From: Streptomyces sp. NRRL S-1022 | Lineage (GTDB): Bacteria; Actinomycetota; Actinomycetes; Streptomycetales; Streptomycetaceae | Reading direction: 5' to 3' | NCBI RefSeq assembly: GCF_000720135.1 | Contig: NZ_JOIU01000007.1 | Coordinates: 186,001-250,000, forward strand | Length of the DNA stretch: 64,000 bases | Shown here: positions 7,897-18,266 of the stretch, in pieces | Layout of the letters: every line of letters starts with the position of its first letter | Numbering within the stretch: the stretch's first letter is position 1 | Made by a program: the position numbers and the translations under genes | The notes under the pieces: generated by a model | Databases searched by the model: none | What the model was told of the DNA's origin: nothing | What the model saw: the letters and a program-made list of their open reading frames with translations, nothing else

Positions 7897-9635
7897 TCCG
7901 CTTCGAGGATGTCAGCGTGACGTACGAGGGTGCCGCCGGACCCACCGTCACGGGCGTCGACTTCGAGGTGCCCGAGGGTGAACTGGTGCTGCTCGCCGGT
8001 CCGTCCGGGGTGGGCAAGTCGACCGTGCTGGGCGCGGTCAGCGGGCTGGTCCCGCACTTCACCGGCGGCACCCTGCGCGGCCGGGTGACGGTGGCCGGCC
8101 GGGACACCCGTACCCACCAGCCGAGGCAACTGGCCGATGTCGTCGGCACGGTGGGCCAGGATCCGCTGGCGCACTTCGTGACGGACACCGTGGAGGACGA
8201 ACTCGCCTACGGCATGGAGTCGTTGGGCCTCGCGCCGGAGGTGATGCGGCGCCGGGTGGAGGAGACCCTGGACCTGCTGGGCCTCGCCGGGCTGCGGGAC
8301 CGCCCGATCGCCACCCTGTCGGGCGGGCAGCGCCAGCGGGTCGCGATCGGCTCCGTGCTCACCCCGCACCCGCGGGTGCTGGTCCTGGACGAGCCGACCT
8401 CGGCGCTGGACCCGGCCGCCGCGGAGGAGGTGCTGGCCGTGCTCCAACGGCTGGTGCACGACCTGGGGACGACGGTCCTGATGGCCGAGCACCGCCTGGA
8501 GCGGGTGATCCAGTACGCCGATCGCGTGGTCCTCCTCCCGGCTCCGGGCGCCGCCCCGGTCGTGGGCCCCCCGGCCGAGGTCATGGCCGTCTCCCCGGTC
8601 TGCCCCCCGGTGGTCGCCCTGGGCCGCCTGGCCGGCTGGTCGCCCCTCCCCCTCACCGTCCGCGACGCCCGCCGCCGGGCCGGGGCCCTCCGGGACCGCC
8701 TGGCCGACGCGGCCACGGACCAGGGCGGCACCCCGCCGGCAGCGGCCGGCGGCCCCGCCCCCGTCCGGCAGCGGCAAGCAGGCCCCGACCCCGACCCCGT
8801 CCGGCAGCGGCAAGCCGTACCCGGCGCACCCCGCCGCTCCCTCTTCCGCCGCCGCCCCGCGCCCGCCGGCGAGCCCGCGCGCACGCACACCGCCGAGGTG
8901 CGCGCCCTCTCGGTCCGCCGGGACCGCGTCCAGGCGCTGCGCCACGTGGACCTGACCGTGGCCCCCGGTGAAACCATCGCGCTCATGGGCCGCAACGGCG
9001 CCGGCAAGTCCACCCTCCTCGGCTCGCTCGTCGGTCTGCTGGCGCCCACCTCCGGAAGCGTCACCGTGGGCGGGACCGCCCCCCACCGCACGGCGCCGAA
9101 GGACCTCGTACGGCACGTCGGTCTCGTCCCCCAGGACCCGCGCGACCTGCTGTACGCGGACACGGTCGCCGCCGAGTGCGCGGCGGCCGACCGGGACGCG
9201 GGCGCCGAAGCCGGTACCTGCCGGTCGCTGGTGTCCGGCCTGCTGCCGGACATCGCGGACGACACACACCCGAGGGACCTGTCGGAGGGCCAGTGCCTGG
9301 CGCTCGCCCTGGCCGTGGTCCTGACCGCCCGCCCTCCCCTGCTCCTGCTGGACGAGCCGACCCGCGGCCTGGACTACGCGGCGAAGGCCCGCCTGGTCGC
9401 CGTGCTGCGCGGGCTGGCGGCGGAGGGTCACGCGATCGTGCTGGCCACGCACGACGTGGAGCTGGCCGCCGAACTGGCCCACCGGGTGGTGCTGCTCGCC
9501 GAGGGCGAGGTGATCGCGGACGGCCCGACGGCCGAGATCGTGGTGTCGTCCCCGTCCTTCGCGCCCCAGGTGACGAAGATCCTGGCCCCGCAGCGGTGGC
9601 TGACGGTGGCCGCGGTCCGGGAGGCCCTCGCATGA
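7893..9635 (+). CDS. ecfA: ECF transporter double ATPase (EcfA-EcfA' fusion)
   Basis: 580 residues from GTG 7893, overlapping the ecfT stop. Two ABC ATPase domains are fused. Domain 1 has Walker A GPSGVGKST (36-44), signature LSGGQRQR and Walker B VLVLDEPTSALD. Domain 2 has GRNGAGKST, LSEGQCLAL and LLLLDEPTRGLD. The linker contains a direct repeat (PVRQRQA...PVRQRQA) encoded by two copies of a 19-base unit at about 8760-8780 and 8799-8817. It energises the importer together with EcfT. The signature of domain 2 (LSEGQ) departs from LSGGQ, suggesting asymmetric ATP sites. Two fused ATPases are common in actinobacterial ECF systems. Confidence 0.95.
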   Translation: MIRFEDVSVTYEGAAGPTVTGVDFEVPEGELVLLAGPSGVGKSTVLGAVSGLVPHFTGGTLRGRVTVAGRDTRTHQPRQLADVVGTVGQDPLAHFVTDTVEDELAYGMESLGLAPEVMRRRVEETLDLLGLAGLRDRPIATLSGGQRQRVAIGSVLTPHPRVLVLDEPTSALDPAAAEEVLAVLQRLVHDLGTTVLMAEHRLERVIQYADRVVLLPAPGAAPVVGPPAEVMAVSPVCPPVVALGRLAGWSPLPLTVRDARRRAGALRDRLADAATDQGGTPPAAAGGPAPVRQRQAGPDPDPVRQRQAVPGAPRRSLFRRRPAPAGEPARTHTAEVRALSVRRDRVQALRHVDLTVAPGETIALMGRNGAGKSTLLGSLVGLLAPTSGSVTVGGTAPHRTAPKDLVRHVGLVPQDPRDLLYADTVAAECAAADRDAGAEAGTCRSLVSGLLPDIADDTHPRDLSEGQCLALALAVVLTARPPLLLLDEPTRGLDYAAKARLVAVLRGLAAEGHAIVLATHDVELAAELAHRVVLLAEGEVIADGPTAEIVVSSPSFAPQVTKILAPQRWLTVAAVREALA

Positions 9636-10465
9636 GCCGCACCACACCGGGCGCACGCGTCCGTGCCGTCCGCCTCGGCCCCCGCTCGCTGGCCGCGCTG
9701 GCGCTGACCAGCGCCGTAGGGGTGGCGGCCCTGTTCTGGCCCTTCCTCGCCCCGCCCGCCTCGCAGCTGAGCGCCCACGCCCAGGACGCGCCGTGGCTCT
9801 TCGCGGGCCTGCTGATCCTGCTGGTGGCGATCGTGGCGGCGACGATCTCCGAGTCGGACCTCGGGCCGAAGGCCGTGGCCATGCTGGGCGTGCTGGCCGC
9901 GACGGGGGCGGCGCTGCGGCCGATCGGCGCGGGTACGGCGGGGATCGAGCCGATGTTCTTCCTGATGGTGCTGAGCGGGCGGGTGCTCGGCCCCGGCTTC
10001 GGGTTCGCCCTGGGATCGGTGACGATGTTCGCGTCCGCGCTGCTGACGGGCGGGGTCGGGCCGTGGCTGCCGTTCCAGATGCTGTCGATGGGCTGGTTCA
10101 CCATGGGCGCGGGCCTGCTGCCGGGCCCGGTGCGGCTGCGCGGCCGTGCCGAGCTGCTGGTGCTCGCCGGGTACGGCTTCCTGGCGGCCTTCGCCTACGG
10201 CACGGTGATGAACCTGGCCGGCTGGACCTTCCTGGACAGCGCCGCCTCGAACATCTCCTTCACCGCCGGGGCCCCGGTCGCCGTGAACCTGGCCCACTTC
10301 GTCGCGTACTGCGTGGCCACCTCGCTCGGCTGGGACCTGGGCCGGGCGGTCTGCACGGTGGTGCTGACCCTCGCGCTCGGCCCGGCGGTGCTGCGGGCGC
10401 TGCGCCGGGCGACACGGCGGGCCGCTTTCGAGACCGCGGTCACATTCGACGGCCCCGGCGCCTGA
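9632..10465 (+). CDS. ECF transporter substrate-binding (S) component
   Basis: 277 residues, ATG overlapping the previous stop (ATGA). About six to seven hydrophobic helices with conserved small-residue stretches (GAALRPIGAGTAGIEPMFF, GPGFGFALGSVTMFASALLTGGVGPWLPFQML, MNLAGWTFL) typical of the cobalamin/precursor class of S components in actinobacteria. It determines substrate; the upstream cobalamin riboswitch points to a corrinoid or its lower-ligand base rather than cobalt. The C-terminal tail is cytoplasmic and arginine-rich. Last gene of the five-gene operon. Confidence 0.9.
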   Translation: MSRTTPGARVRAVRLGPRSLAALALTSAVGVAALFWPFLAPPASQLSAHAQDAPWLFAGLLILLVAIVAATISESDLGPKAVAMLGVLAATGAALRPIGAGTAGIEPMFFLMVLSGRVLGPGFGFALGSVTMFASALLTGGVGPWLPFQMLSMGWFTMGAGLLPGPVRLRGRAELLVLAGYGFLAAFAYGTVMNLAGWTFLDSAASNISFTAGAPVAVNLAHFVAYCVATSLGWDLGRAVCTVVLTLALGPAVLRALRRATRRAAFETAVTFDGPGA

Positions 10466-10818
10466 GAACCCACCTCCGGGGCGTGAGGACTCGCCTCCGT
10501 GCCGTGAGCGAGACGGTGAAGCGCCCCACATGACGCACGTCACCTACGAAGCGGGGCCGTAGTCCCATTTGTCCGATACACCCAACTGCGCACCCCTTCT
10601 GACCTGCGGATTGCGAGCCACGTCACAGAGAGGATGTTTCCCGGCGCTCCGGCCACAACTAGTAAAAGGGGTCATTGCGGACAGCTTCCGAGCCTGCTTC
10701 TCTGGACGACGTCGCCAGGCACCACGAGCCCGACCGGGCCGCGGCGCCGACGCATACGGCCACAGCGCGTGGTCCTTCCATGCGGGCGATCCACCGTCCC
10801 CGACGCAAGAGGTTCTCC
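10466..10818. other. Long leader/intergenic region before transglycosylase
   Basis: Holds a short palindrome TGACG-CA-CGTCA (10531-10542) and an AT-richer segment ACTAGTAAAAGGGGTCATTG (10657-10676) that may mark a promoter. A c-di-AMP (ydaO) riboswitch often precedes such genes in Streptomyces, but I could not find its conserved core here. An in-frame upstream extension of the transglycosylase exists, without a ribosome site. Confidence 0.45.
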
Positions 10819-11232
10819 GTGTCCCTGTCCTTCCTCCGCCGCATCGCTTCCCCGAAGAAGGCCCTCACCACCGCCGCCGTGGCCGCCGCCACCGCCGGCC
10901 TGGCTCTGACCGCGGCCCCCGCCCAGGCCGCCACCTCCTCCGCCTCCTCCGCTCAGGCGACCGCGCACCGGATGATCCCGGACGCCGCGCAGTTCAACGC
11001 CTTCAGCAAGATCGTCGAGCACGAGAGCGGCTGGAACCCCGCCGCCACCAACAGCGCCTCCGGCGCCTACGGCCTGGTCCAGGCCCTGCCGGCCTCGAAG
11101 ATGTCCTCCGCGGGCGCCGACTGGAAGACCAACCCGGCCACCCAGATCAAGTGGGGTCTGGACTACATGAACTCCCGCTACGGCAGCCCGGTCAAGGCCT
11201 GGAACTTCTGGCAGGCCAACGGCTGGTACTGA
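10819..11232 (+). CDS. Secreted lytic transglycosylase (SLT/lysozyme-like)
   Basis: 137 residues from GTG 10819, which has AAGAGG six bases upstream; earlier in-frame starts would misplace the signal peptide. The signal sequence ends at AAPAQA-A. The mature domain has the soluble lytic transglycosylase pattern: catalytic glutamate in IVEHESGWNP, NSASGAYGLVQ and WGLDYMNSRYGSP, ending FWQANGWY. It should cleave peptidoglycan glycan strands with 1,6-anhydro formation and probably acts in growth or germination. A terminator follows. Confidence 0.92.
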   Translation: MSLSFLRRIASPKKALTTAAVAAATAGLALTAAPAQAATSSASSAQATAHRMIPDAAQFNAFSKIVEHESGWNPAATNSASGAYGLVQALPASKMSSAGADWKTNPATQIKWGLDYMNSRYGSPVKAWNFWQANGWY

Positions 11233-11272
11233 GCCGCCGCCCCCCGGCAGCAGCCCGGCCGACCCGGCATCC

Positions 11273-11301
11273 GCACCCTCGCCTCCGCTCGGCGAGGGTG
11301 C
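11273..11301 (+). terminator. Intrinsic terminator after transglycosylase
   Basis: Perfect 11-bp stem GCACCCTCGCC / GGCGAGGGTGC with a 7-base loop, 40 bases after the stop codon. Confidence 0.8.
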
Positions 11302-11383
11302 GCGCGCATGTCCGGGCACCCGCCCGGGCCGCCGTTCCCTACCGTGTCCCCGTGGTGACACCTCGGACGACCGCGGAGGAACG

Positions 11384-12073
11384 ATGACGACGCCGGCGCC
11401 GGCCGTGGAGCGGGACCCCGAGACGCGCGGACTGCGGCTGGTGGCCGTACTCCTGACGCTCACCGTCGTCAGCGGCCTGATCGACGCCGTCGGCTATCTG
11501 GGCCTGGGCCGGGTCTTCACGGCGAACATGACCGGCAACGTGGTCGTGCTCGGCTTCGCCGCGGCCGGCGCCCCCGGCTTCTCCGTCCCGCTCACGGCCA
11601 CGTCCCTGGCCTGCTTCCTGCTCGGCGCGGTGGCGGGCGGCCGGACGGCGGCCCGCTTCGGCCGGGGTTCGCGCCGCCGCTGGGCCCGGCTGACCCTCGC
11701 GGCCGAGGCGGTACTGGTCGGCGGATCGGCGGCGGTGGCCTTCGCCTGGCCGGGCACCACCGGCACCCGGTACGCGCTGATCGCCCTCACCGCCTTCGCG
11801 ATGGGCCTGCGCAACGCCACGGTCCGCAAACTGGGCGTGCCCGACCTGACCACCACCGTCCTGACGATGACCCTCACCGCCCTCGCCTCCGAGTCCCGCC
11901 TCGGCGACGCCACGGGCCACCGCTCCCCCCGCCGCTCGGCCTCGGTCCTCGCCATGGCCGCCGGCGCCTGCCTGGGCGCCTGGCTGGTCCTCCGCCACGG
12001 CCTGGGCATCGCCCTGCTCCTCGCGGCACTGGCATCGGGGGTGCTGGCGCTGCTCGCGTCGGGCCGGGAGTGA
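11384..12073 (+). CDS. DUF1275 (YoaK family) integral membrane protein
   Basis: 229 residues, about six TM helices. The N-terminal helix VSGLIDAVGYLGLG followed by RVFTANMTGNVVVLG is the conserved signature of the YoaK/DUF1275 family; the central loop GLRNATVRKLGVPDLTTTVLT is also typical. Family function is unknown. ATG 11384 follows GGAGGAACG. It stands alone between a terminator and a gene of unknown function on the same strand. Confidence 0.9.
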   Translation: MTTPAPAVERDPETRGLRLVAVLLTLTVVSGLIDAVGYLGLGRVFTANMTGNVVVLGFAAAGAPGFSVPLTATSLACFLLGAVAGGRTAARFGRGSRRRWARLTLAAEAVLVGGSAAVAFAWPGTTGTRYALIALTAFAMGLRNATVRKLGVPDLTTTVLTMTLTALASESRLGDATGHRSPRRSASVLAMAAGACLGAWLVLRHGLGIALLLAALASGVLALLASGRE

Positions 12074-12132
12074 CTGGGCCGATCGGAGCAGCACCGCAAG
12101 CGGGCCGAGCTGCACGGCACGAGCATGGCGCC

Positions 12133-13389
12133 ATGGCACACACACCTCCTGGCGTGGGCCGCGGCAGGATATCCGGCGCGTTCATGTTCTCCGGCCTGAT
12201 CGCGGCCGCGGGCCTGCTGGTCTACCTCGGGCGTGCGGACACCACGCACGCGTTGTCGTACGCCGGCCGCCTCGCCGGCGGACTGCTCGTCCTCGCGGGG
12301 CTGGTGGCCCTCACCGCGGCGGCCTGCGTCGCCGTGGACAGGTTCCTGGGGCACGGAACGAAGTACACGACCGCGATCATCCTGTTCGGCGCGCTGGCCG
12401 TCCTGGGCGCCGGTCTGATGCTGCTGGCGATCCAGCTGGAGGAGTACACACACTGGCTCTGGGTCTGGCTGGGCCTCATCGCGTGGTCGGGCTGGGCGCT
12501 GTGGGACCTCCTCCACCGTCGCCAGGCGTGGCGGGAGATCACGTTCCGTCGCAACTTCGCGGCGATCGCCTCCGCCACGGCGCTGATCACCGTCGCGAAC
12601 TTCGTGTACACCCAGATCTACACGCCTTACGCCTCGCCCATGACGGTGGTGATCTCCGCGAAGATCGGCACCATCCGCAAGGACAAGGACACCACGTACG
12701 TGCCGTTGACGTTCCAGTTGGAGAACTCCGGAAAGGTGGCCGCGTGGGTGGTGGGGGCGAGTTACTCGCTCACCGGGGTCAACTGGAAGTCGACGTACCA
12801 GCCGTTCCGCACGGTGAAGGAGTGGAAGGCGGACGTCGACAACGAAGGACTGAGCGACCTGGAAGCGTTCGCCGACAAGCCGGAGCTCTTCACGGTCAGC
12901 CTCGGACTGCTCCTGGCGCCCTTCGATTACAAGTTGGATCCGGGCGAGAAGTACATCCAGGAGAAGACTGTCGAATTGCCCAGCAAGGCGTACCGGGCGG
13001 TCCAGGTCCAAAGTGAAGCGTATCTGCTGAGAAAGGACAGGATGCTGCAGGACGCCCCCGTGCAGGAATACCACTCATGGTCCGGGACGGGAGAGAAGGC
13101 CCCCGCATGGGTGACGAACTCGATAGGAGTTCCTGCTGATTCCGCGTACGTCAGGTACAGCGTCCCGGTCAGTTACAGCAACCAGGTCCTGAACTTCACG
13201 AGGAAACGCAGGCACCTCACCCTGTGGTGGATGCTGGGCACCGAGGACACGAGCCCGCTGACGCCCCTGGCGGCTTCTCTGGTGTCCGACGGGGAGGACA
13301 AGGAGCCGTCCTACTCCGAATCGCAGCAGGAACTGGACAAGTACGGCTTCTCGTACATGAACACCGGAGGGGCGATGGCGGTCCTGTGA
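12133..13389 (+). CDS. Uncharacterised polytopic membrane protein with extracytoplasmic domain
   Basis: About 418 residues from ATG 12133. Five hydrophobic helices occupy residues about 15-180 (for example SGLIAAAGLLVYLG, YTTAIILFGALAVLGAGLMLLAI, WLWVWLGLIAWSGWALWDLL). They are followed by a large soluble region rich in beta strands that begins MTVVISAKIGTIRKDKDTTYVPLTF. I do not recognise a family. Codon use from about 12900 on is visibly less GC-rich in third positions than that of the neighbours (runs such as GATTACAAGTTGGAT), which suggests recent acquisition. It converges on the P450 gene with only 4 bases between stops. Confidence 0.75.
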   Translation: MAHTPPGVGRGRISGAFMFSGLIAAAGLLVYLGRADTTHALSYAGRLAGGLLVLAGLVALTAAACVAVDRFLGHGTKYTTAIILFGALAVLGAGLMLLAIQLEEYTHWLWVWLGLIAWSGWALWDLLHRRQAWREITFRRNFAAIASATALITVANFVYTQIYTPYASPMTVVISAKIGTIRKDKDTTYVPLTFQLENSGKVAAWVVGASYSLTGVNWKSTYQPFRTVKEWKADVDNEGLSDLEAFADKPELFTVSLGLLLAPFDYKLDPGEKYIQEKTVELPSKAYRAVQVQSEAYLLRKDRMLQDAPVQEYHSWSGTGEKAPAWVTNSIGVPADSAYVRYSVPVSYSNQVLNFTRKRRHLTLWWMLGTEDTSPLTPLAASLVSDGEDKEPSYSESQQELDKYGFSYMNTGGAMAVL

Positions 13390-13393
13390 CCGG

Positions 13394-14629
13394 TCAGCCG
13401 GCCCTGACCCGGAGTTCCTTCACGCCGTTGATCCAGGCCGAGCGGAGCCGACGCGGGGCGTCGGTCAGGCGGAGGCCCGGCATCGTGTCGGCGACCGCGT
13501 TGAAGATGAGGTCGATCTCCAGGACCGCGAGGGACTTGCCGAGGCAGTAGTGGGGACCGCCTCCGCCGAAGCCCAGGTGCGGATTGGGATCGCGGGTGAT
13601 GTCGAAGCCGTCGGGGTCGGTGAACACCTCGGGGTCGTGGTTGGCGGAGGCGTAGAAGAGCCCGACCCGGTCCCCCTTCCTGACGACGGCCCCGCCCAGC
13701 TCCGTGTCCTGGGTCGCCGTCCGCTGGAAGGAGTTGACCGGGGTCGCCCAGCGGACGATCTCCTCGGCCGTGGTCGCCGGGCGCTCGCGGCGGAAGAGGT
13801 CCCACTGGTCGGGGTGGGTGAGGAACGCGTGCATGCCGTGGGTGATGGCGTTGCGCGTCGTCTCGTTGCCGGCCACCGCCAGCATCAGCACGAAGAAGCC
13901 GAACTCGTCGGAGTTCAGGTTGCCCTCGTCCTCGGCCGCCACCAGGGTCGTCACGATGTCCCGCGCGGGGCAGCGTTTGCGCTCGGCGGCCATGTTCATG
14001 GCGTAGGCGATGATCTCGGTGGCCGACTCGCGGCCGATCTCCTCCGTGATCGCGTACTCGGGGTCGTCGTAGGCGATCATCTTGTTGGACCAGTCGAAGA
14101 TTTTGGACCGGTCCTCCTGCGGCACCCCGATCAGCTCGGCGATCGCCTGGAGCGGCAGTTCGCACGCCACCTCGGTGACGAAGTCGAACGGCCCCGAGCG
14201 GGCGCGGGCTCCGGCGACGATCGCCTCCGCGCGGGCCCGCAGCCGTTCCTCCAGCGCACGAATGGAGCGTGGCGTGAACCCGCGCTGCACTATCTGCCGG
14301 ACCCGCGTATGTTCCGGTGGATCCATGTTGAGCAGGATCAGCCGCTGCGCGTCGATCGCGTCGCGTTCGATGTGCTCGTTGAAGCGGATGATCGCGGTGT
14401 TGAGGGAGGACGAGAACAGTTCCGGGTGCGTCGAGACGTACCTGACGTCGGCGTGCCGGGTCACGGCCCAGTAGCCGGCGTCGGCGAACCCCGCCACGCC
14501 GTGCGGCTGCGGGATCCAGCGGACCGGCTCGGTACGGCGCAGCTCGGCGAACTCCGGGAGGGTCACACGGTGGTGCAGCAGATCGGGATCGGTGGGGTCG
14601 AACCCGTCGGGCAGCGCTGGACAGGGCAT
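13394..14629 (-). CDS. Cytochrome P450, CYP125-type steroid C26/C27 hydroxylase
   Basis: 411 residues. Heme-binding FGGGGPHYCLG with Cys362, I-helix AGNETT (253-258) and K-helix ExxR (E290-R293). Long blocks agree with mycobacterial CYP125 as I remember it: NMDPPEHTRVR, RGFTPRSI, ELPLQAIAELIGVPQEDR, EFGFFVLMLAVAGNETTRNAI and EEIVRWATPVNSFQRTA. CYP125 oxidises the terminal methyl of the cholesterol/cholestenone side chain through alcohol and aldehyde to the acid. Divergent from a FadA5-type thiolase, with operator-like elements between them. The ferredoxin at 3278 is a candidate partner. GGAG precedes ATG 14629. Confidence 0.9.
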   Translation of the reverse strand: MPCPALPDGFDPTDPDLLHHRVTLPEFAELRRTEPVRWIPQPHGVAGFADAGYWAVTRHADVRYVSTHPELFSSSLNTAIIRFNEHIERDAIDAQRLILLNMDPPEHTRVRQIVQRGFTPRSIRALEERLRARAEAIVAGARARSGPFDFVTEVACELPLQAIAELIGVPQEDRSKIFDWSNKMIAYDDPEYAITEEIGRESATEIIAYAMNMAAERKRCPARDIVTTLVAAEDEGNLNSDEFGFFVLMLAVAGNETTRNAITHGMHAFLTHPDQWDLFRRERPATTAEEIVRWATPVNSFQRTATQDTELGGAVVRKGDRVGLFYASANHDPEVFTDPDGFDITRDPNPHLGFGGGGPHYCLGKSLAVLEIDLIFNAVADTMPGLRLTDAPRRLRSAWINGVKELRVRAG

Positions 14630-14676
14630 CGGCGGCTCCAGCCATCTGACGGTCCATCAGCGGGTGCCGTGAAGGT

Positions 14677-14690
14677 AGTAACGGGTTCTA
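14677..14690. promoter_or_regulatory. KstR-like half-conserved operator before P450
   Basis: AGTAACGGGTTCTA matches 7 of 8 fixed positions of TnnAACnnGTTnnA. It lies about 50 bases upstream of the P450 start. Confidence 0.45.
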
Positions 14691-14697
14691 CAAGTAG

Positions 14698-16181
<1,484 letters not shown>

Positions 16182-16201
<20 letters not shown>

Positions 16202-17009
16202 AGCGGTCCTCCATCACGCGTCGGATCAGCTCCGCCGAGTCCTTGAGGGAGAGTGCGGCGGCCTGAAGATGATCGTAACGGAGCGAGCAGTCCTGGACCG
16301 TGTCCCAGTTCGCGGTTGGGTGCCCACTGCCATATCCCTCGGTATAGACGATGGTTGGGTCGCTGGAGAAGCGGTAGACGTTGAACGAGCCGGTGAGTCC
16401 GGCGTGAGCCCCTGCCGAGAACGGCAGGATCTGAACGTTGGTCCGGGGTTGGGCCTCAAACGACAACAAGTGAGCCAGTTGTCCGCGCATGACTTCCGGG
16501 CCACCGATCTCCTGGTACAGCGCGGCTTCGCTGAGGACCATCCAGAAGACCGGCGGGTTCGACTTCTGGAAGATCCGCTGCCGAGCCATTCGAGCGGCGG
16601 TTCGGTCATCCACCTTGGCCTCGTCCAGCACTCCGAGCACCGAGCGCGCATAGGCCTCAGTCTGAACGAGGCCGTGGACCATGCCCATCTGAAAGGTGCA
16701 GATCTCCAGCGCCCGCGCCTCCAGTTCCGCCGTTTCCCTGAACCATGCCGGAAGTTGACTGCGCAACACCAGCTGAACGAGCCGCGAGAGCAACCCACCC
16801 GTCCCCAGCGCCGCATCCACCCGCTCGCTGAACTCCAGCGTCGGCACCTTCCTGGCCGTTTCGATCTGGCCGATCAGCGAACCGGTGTAGTTCACGATCT
16901 CACCGAGCTGCCGTTGCGTCAGATCGGCGGCCTCCCGGCACCGCCGCAACTCGAAGCCGTAGTAGTCGAGCGGCGAGGCGCCGGGGTCGAGGGTGTTGAT
17001 GTTCACCAC
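16182..17009 (-). CDS. XRE-family helix-turn-helix regulator with DUF5753 domain
   Basis: 275 residues. N-terminal HTH (about 15-70: ELRRCREAADLTQRQLGEIVNYTGSLIGQIETARK in pieces) followed by the long DUF5753 domain (VQTEAYARSVLG, RQRIFQKSNPPVFWMVLSEAALYQ, TNVQILPFSAGAHAGLTGSFNVYRF). Start at GTG 17009 with GGAGGGG seven bases before it; the second GTG (17006) cannot be excluded. Divergent from an anti-sigma-like ATPase gene 48 bases away and followed by DUF397. Confidence 0.93.
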
Positions 17010-17057
17010 GGCAAGTCCCCTCCAGGACGCGTTGTGTTCAGCTGGTAGCCCAGCGTA

Positions 17058-17540
17058 GTGACACGACGTCAGCCTCGTCCTGTGAACCTGAACTTTCCCC
17101 ACACCCCCCAGTACCGCATGCAGCTCACCGTGGGCGAGCACTCGGTACGCCACATCCGCCGCATCGTCCGCTCCCTGCTGGACGAGTGGCAGTTGCAGGA
17201 GCTGACGTTCGCCGTCGAGCTGGGCGTGAGCGAGCTGGTGACCAACGTCGTACGGCATGTTCCCGACCGGCGCTGCACCCTCGTGGTGGCCCGGCAGACA
17301 GCGGGCGTCCGGGCGGAGGTGACCGACGGTTTCGCCGGGCGGCCCCGGCTGGAGCCGGACGCAGACCGGGAGGCGGAGGGCGGCCGGGGTCTGGCGCTGC
17401 TCGACGCCGTGGTGGACAAGTGGGGGGTGTCGCCGGGGGCCAGCGACGGGAAGACCGTCTGGTTCGAGTGCGGGCTCCAGGACGTGCCCGCGAGGAGCGA
17501 CTCGTCCGTGCCGCCACGCGGGCACGATCTTATTCCGTGA
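17058..17540 (+). CDS. Anti-sigma-factor-like ATP-binding protein (HATPase_c)
   Basis: 160 residues of the RsbW/SpoIIAB GHKL-type ATPase family: N-box ELGVSELVTNVVRH (about 54-67), then VTDGFAGRPRLE and the glycine-rich GGRGLALLDAVVDKWGV (about 109-125). Such proteins bind sigma or anti-anti-sigma factors or act as soluble regulators in the XRE/DUF397 systems, with which it is divergently encoded here. GTG start at 17058; no obvious ribosome site, so the message may be leaderless. Confidence 0.9.
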   Translation: MTRRQPRPVNLNFPHTPQYRMQLTVGEHSVRHIRRIVRSLLDEWQLQELTFAVELGVSELVTNVVRHVPDRRCTLVVARQTAGVRAEVTDGFAGRPRLEPDADREAEGGRGLALLDAVVDKWGVSPGASDGKTVWFECGLQDVPARSDSSVPPRGHDLIP

Positions 17541-17834
17541 TTTTCGGCTGACCCCCAGTCGCGGTGCATCTCCGCATCGCCCCTGATCACGCACGTGTCA
17601 CCCACGGCGCCCGCCGCGCCACCCTCCGGTGGTGCGGCATCCCGCCCCGGCGGACCCGGTTGCCCCGACACGCTCCCGAACTGGTGATCACACCTCCGGC
17701 CGCCGCAAACGTGGCATCGATCACCTTATTCATACAAGCATAAACAAACGTATCAATCTGGCTAGTAAGCGATTTCCGAGGGGCAGGGACGCATGAAACG
17801 GTTATGGCACCAATCCCGCCTGAAAGAGGAGCGA

Positions 17835-18221
17835 ATGAAGCTCTCCGTGCGCCATTCCCTCGGCGTTGCCTCGGTCGTCGCCGCCGCACTTGCCGCCACG
17901 ATCACGCCCGCCGCGGCGGCCACCGCGTCGCCCACCACGGCTTCCACCGTCGGACCGGCGATCAACCGTACGGACTGCAACGAGAACGGCTACCTCGAAA
18001 TCCACAACAACGAAGGTCGCGACACGCTCTGCTTCGCCAATGCCGGGTCGATACCCGTCGCCATCTACGGGGTGAACTGGGTCGAATCCGGAAACAATGT
18101 CGTGACCCTCCAGTTCCAGCGGAATCTGAGCGACCCGCGACTCGAAACCGTCACCCTCCAGAAGTGGAGTTCGTGGAATCCGGGTCACGTCCACGAGATT
18201 CTCTCGATCAGGATCTACTGA
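17835..18221 (+). CDS. Secreted beta/gamma-crystallin-like protein (SKLP type)
   Basis: 128 residues. ATG 17835 follows AAAGAGGAG and gives a signal peptide ending near TPAAAA-TA. The mature part (NENGYLEIHNNEGRDTLCFANAG, YGVNWVESGNNVVTLQFQ, VTLQKWSSW) resembles the single-domain beta/gamma-crystallin Streptomyces killer-toxin-like protein family, compact secreted proteins with one disulfide. In other Streptomyces these affect yeasts or act as inhibitors; the role here is inferred. The upstream 90 bases are unusually AT-rich (CTTATTCATACAAGCATAAACAAACG, in part), pointing to a strong or foreign promoter. A terminator follows. Confidence 0.75.
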   Translation: MKLSVRHSLGVASVVAAALAATITPAAAATASPTTASTVGPAINRTDCNENGYLEIHNNEGRDTLCFANAGSIPVAIYGVNWVESGNNVVTLQFQRNLSDPRLETVTLQKWSSWNPGHVHEILSIRIY

Positions 18222-18236
18222 GATCGAGGCAAGACC

Positions 18237-18266
18237 GCGGGGCGCCTCCAGGGGCGCCCCGCTTTT
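18237..18266 (+). terminator. Intrinsic terminator with U-tract
   Basis: 10-bp stem GCGGGGCGCC / GGCGCCCCGC followed by TTTT, 15 bases after the crystallin-like gene. Confidence 0.9.

Noticed and set aside
10560..10818. c-di-AMP (ydaO) riboswitch before the transglycosylase
   Set aside because: Expected from related Streptomyces genes, but none of the conserved core strings could be recognised.
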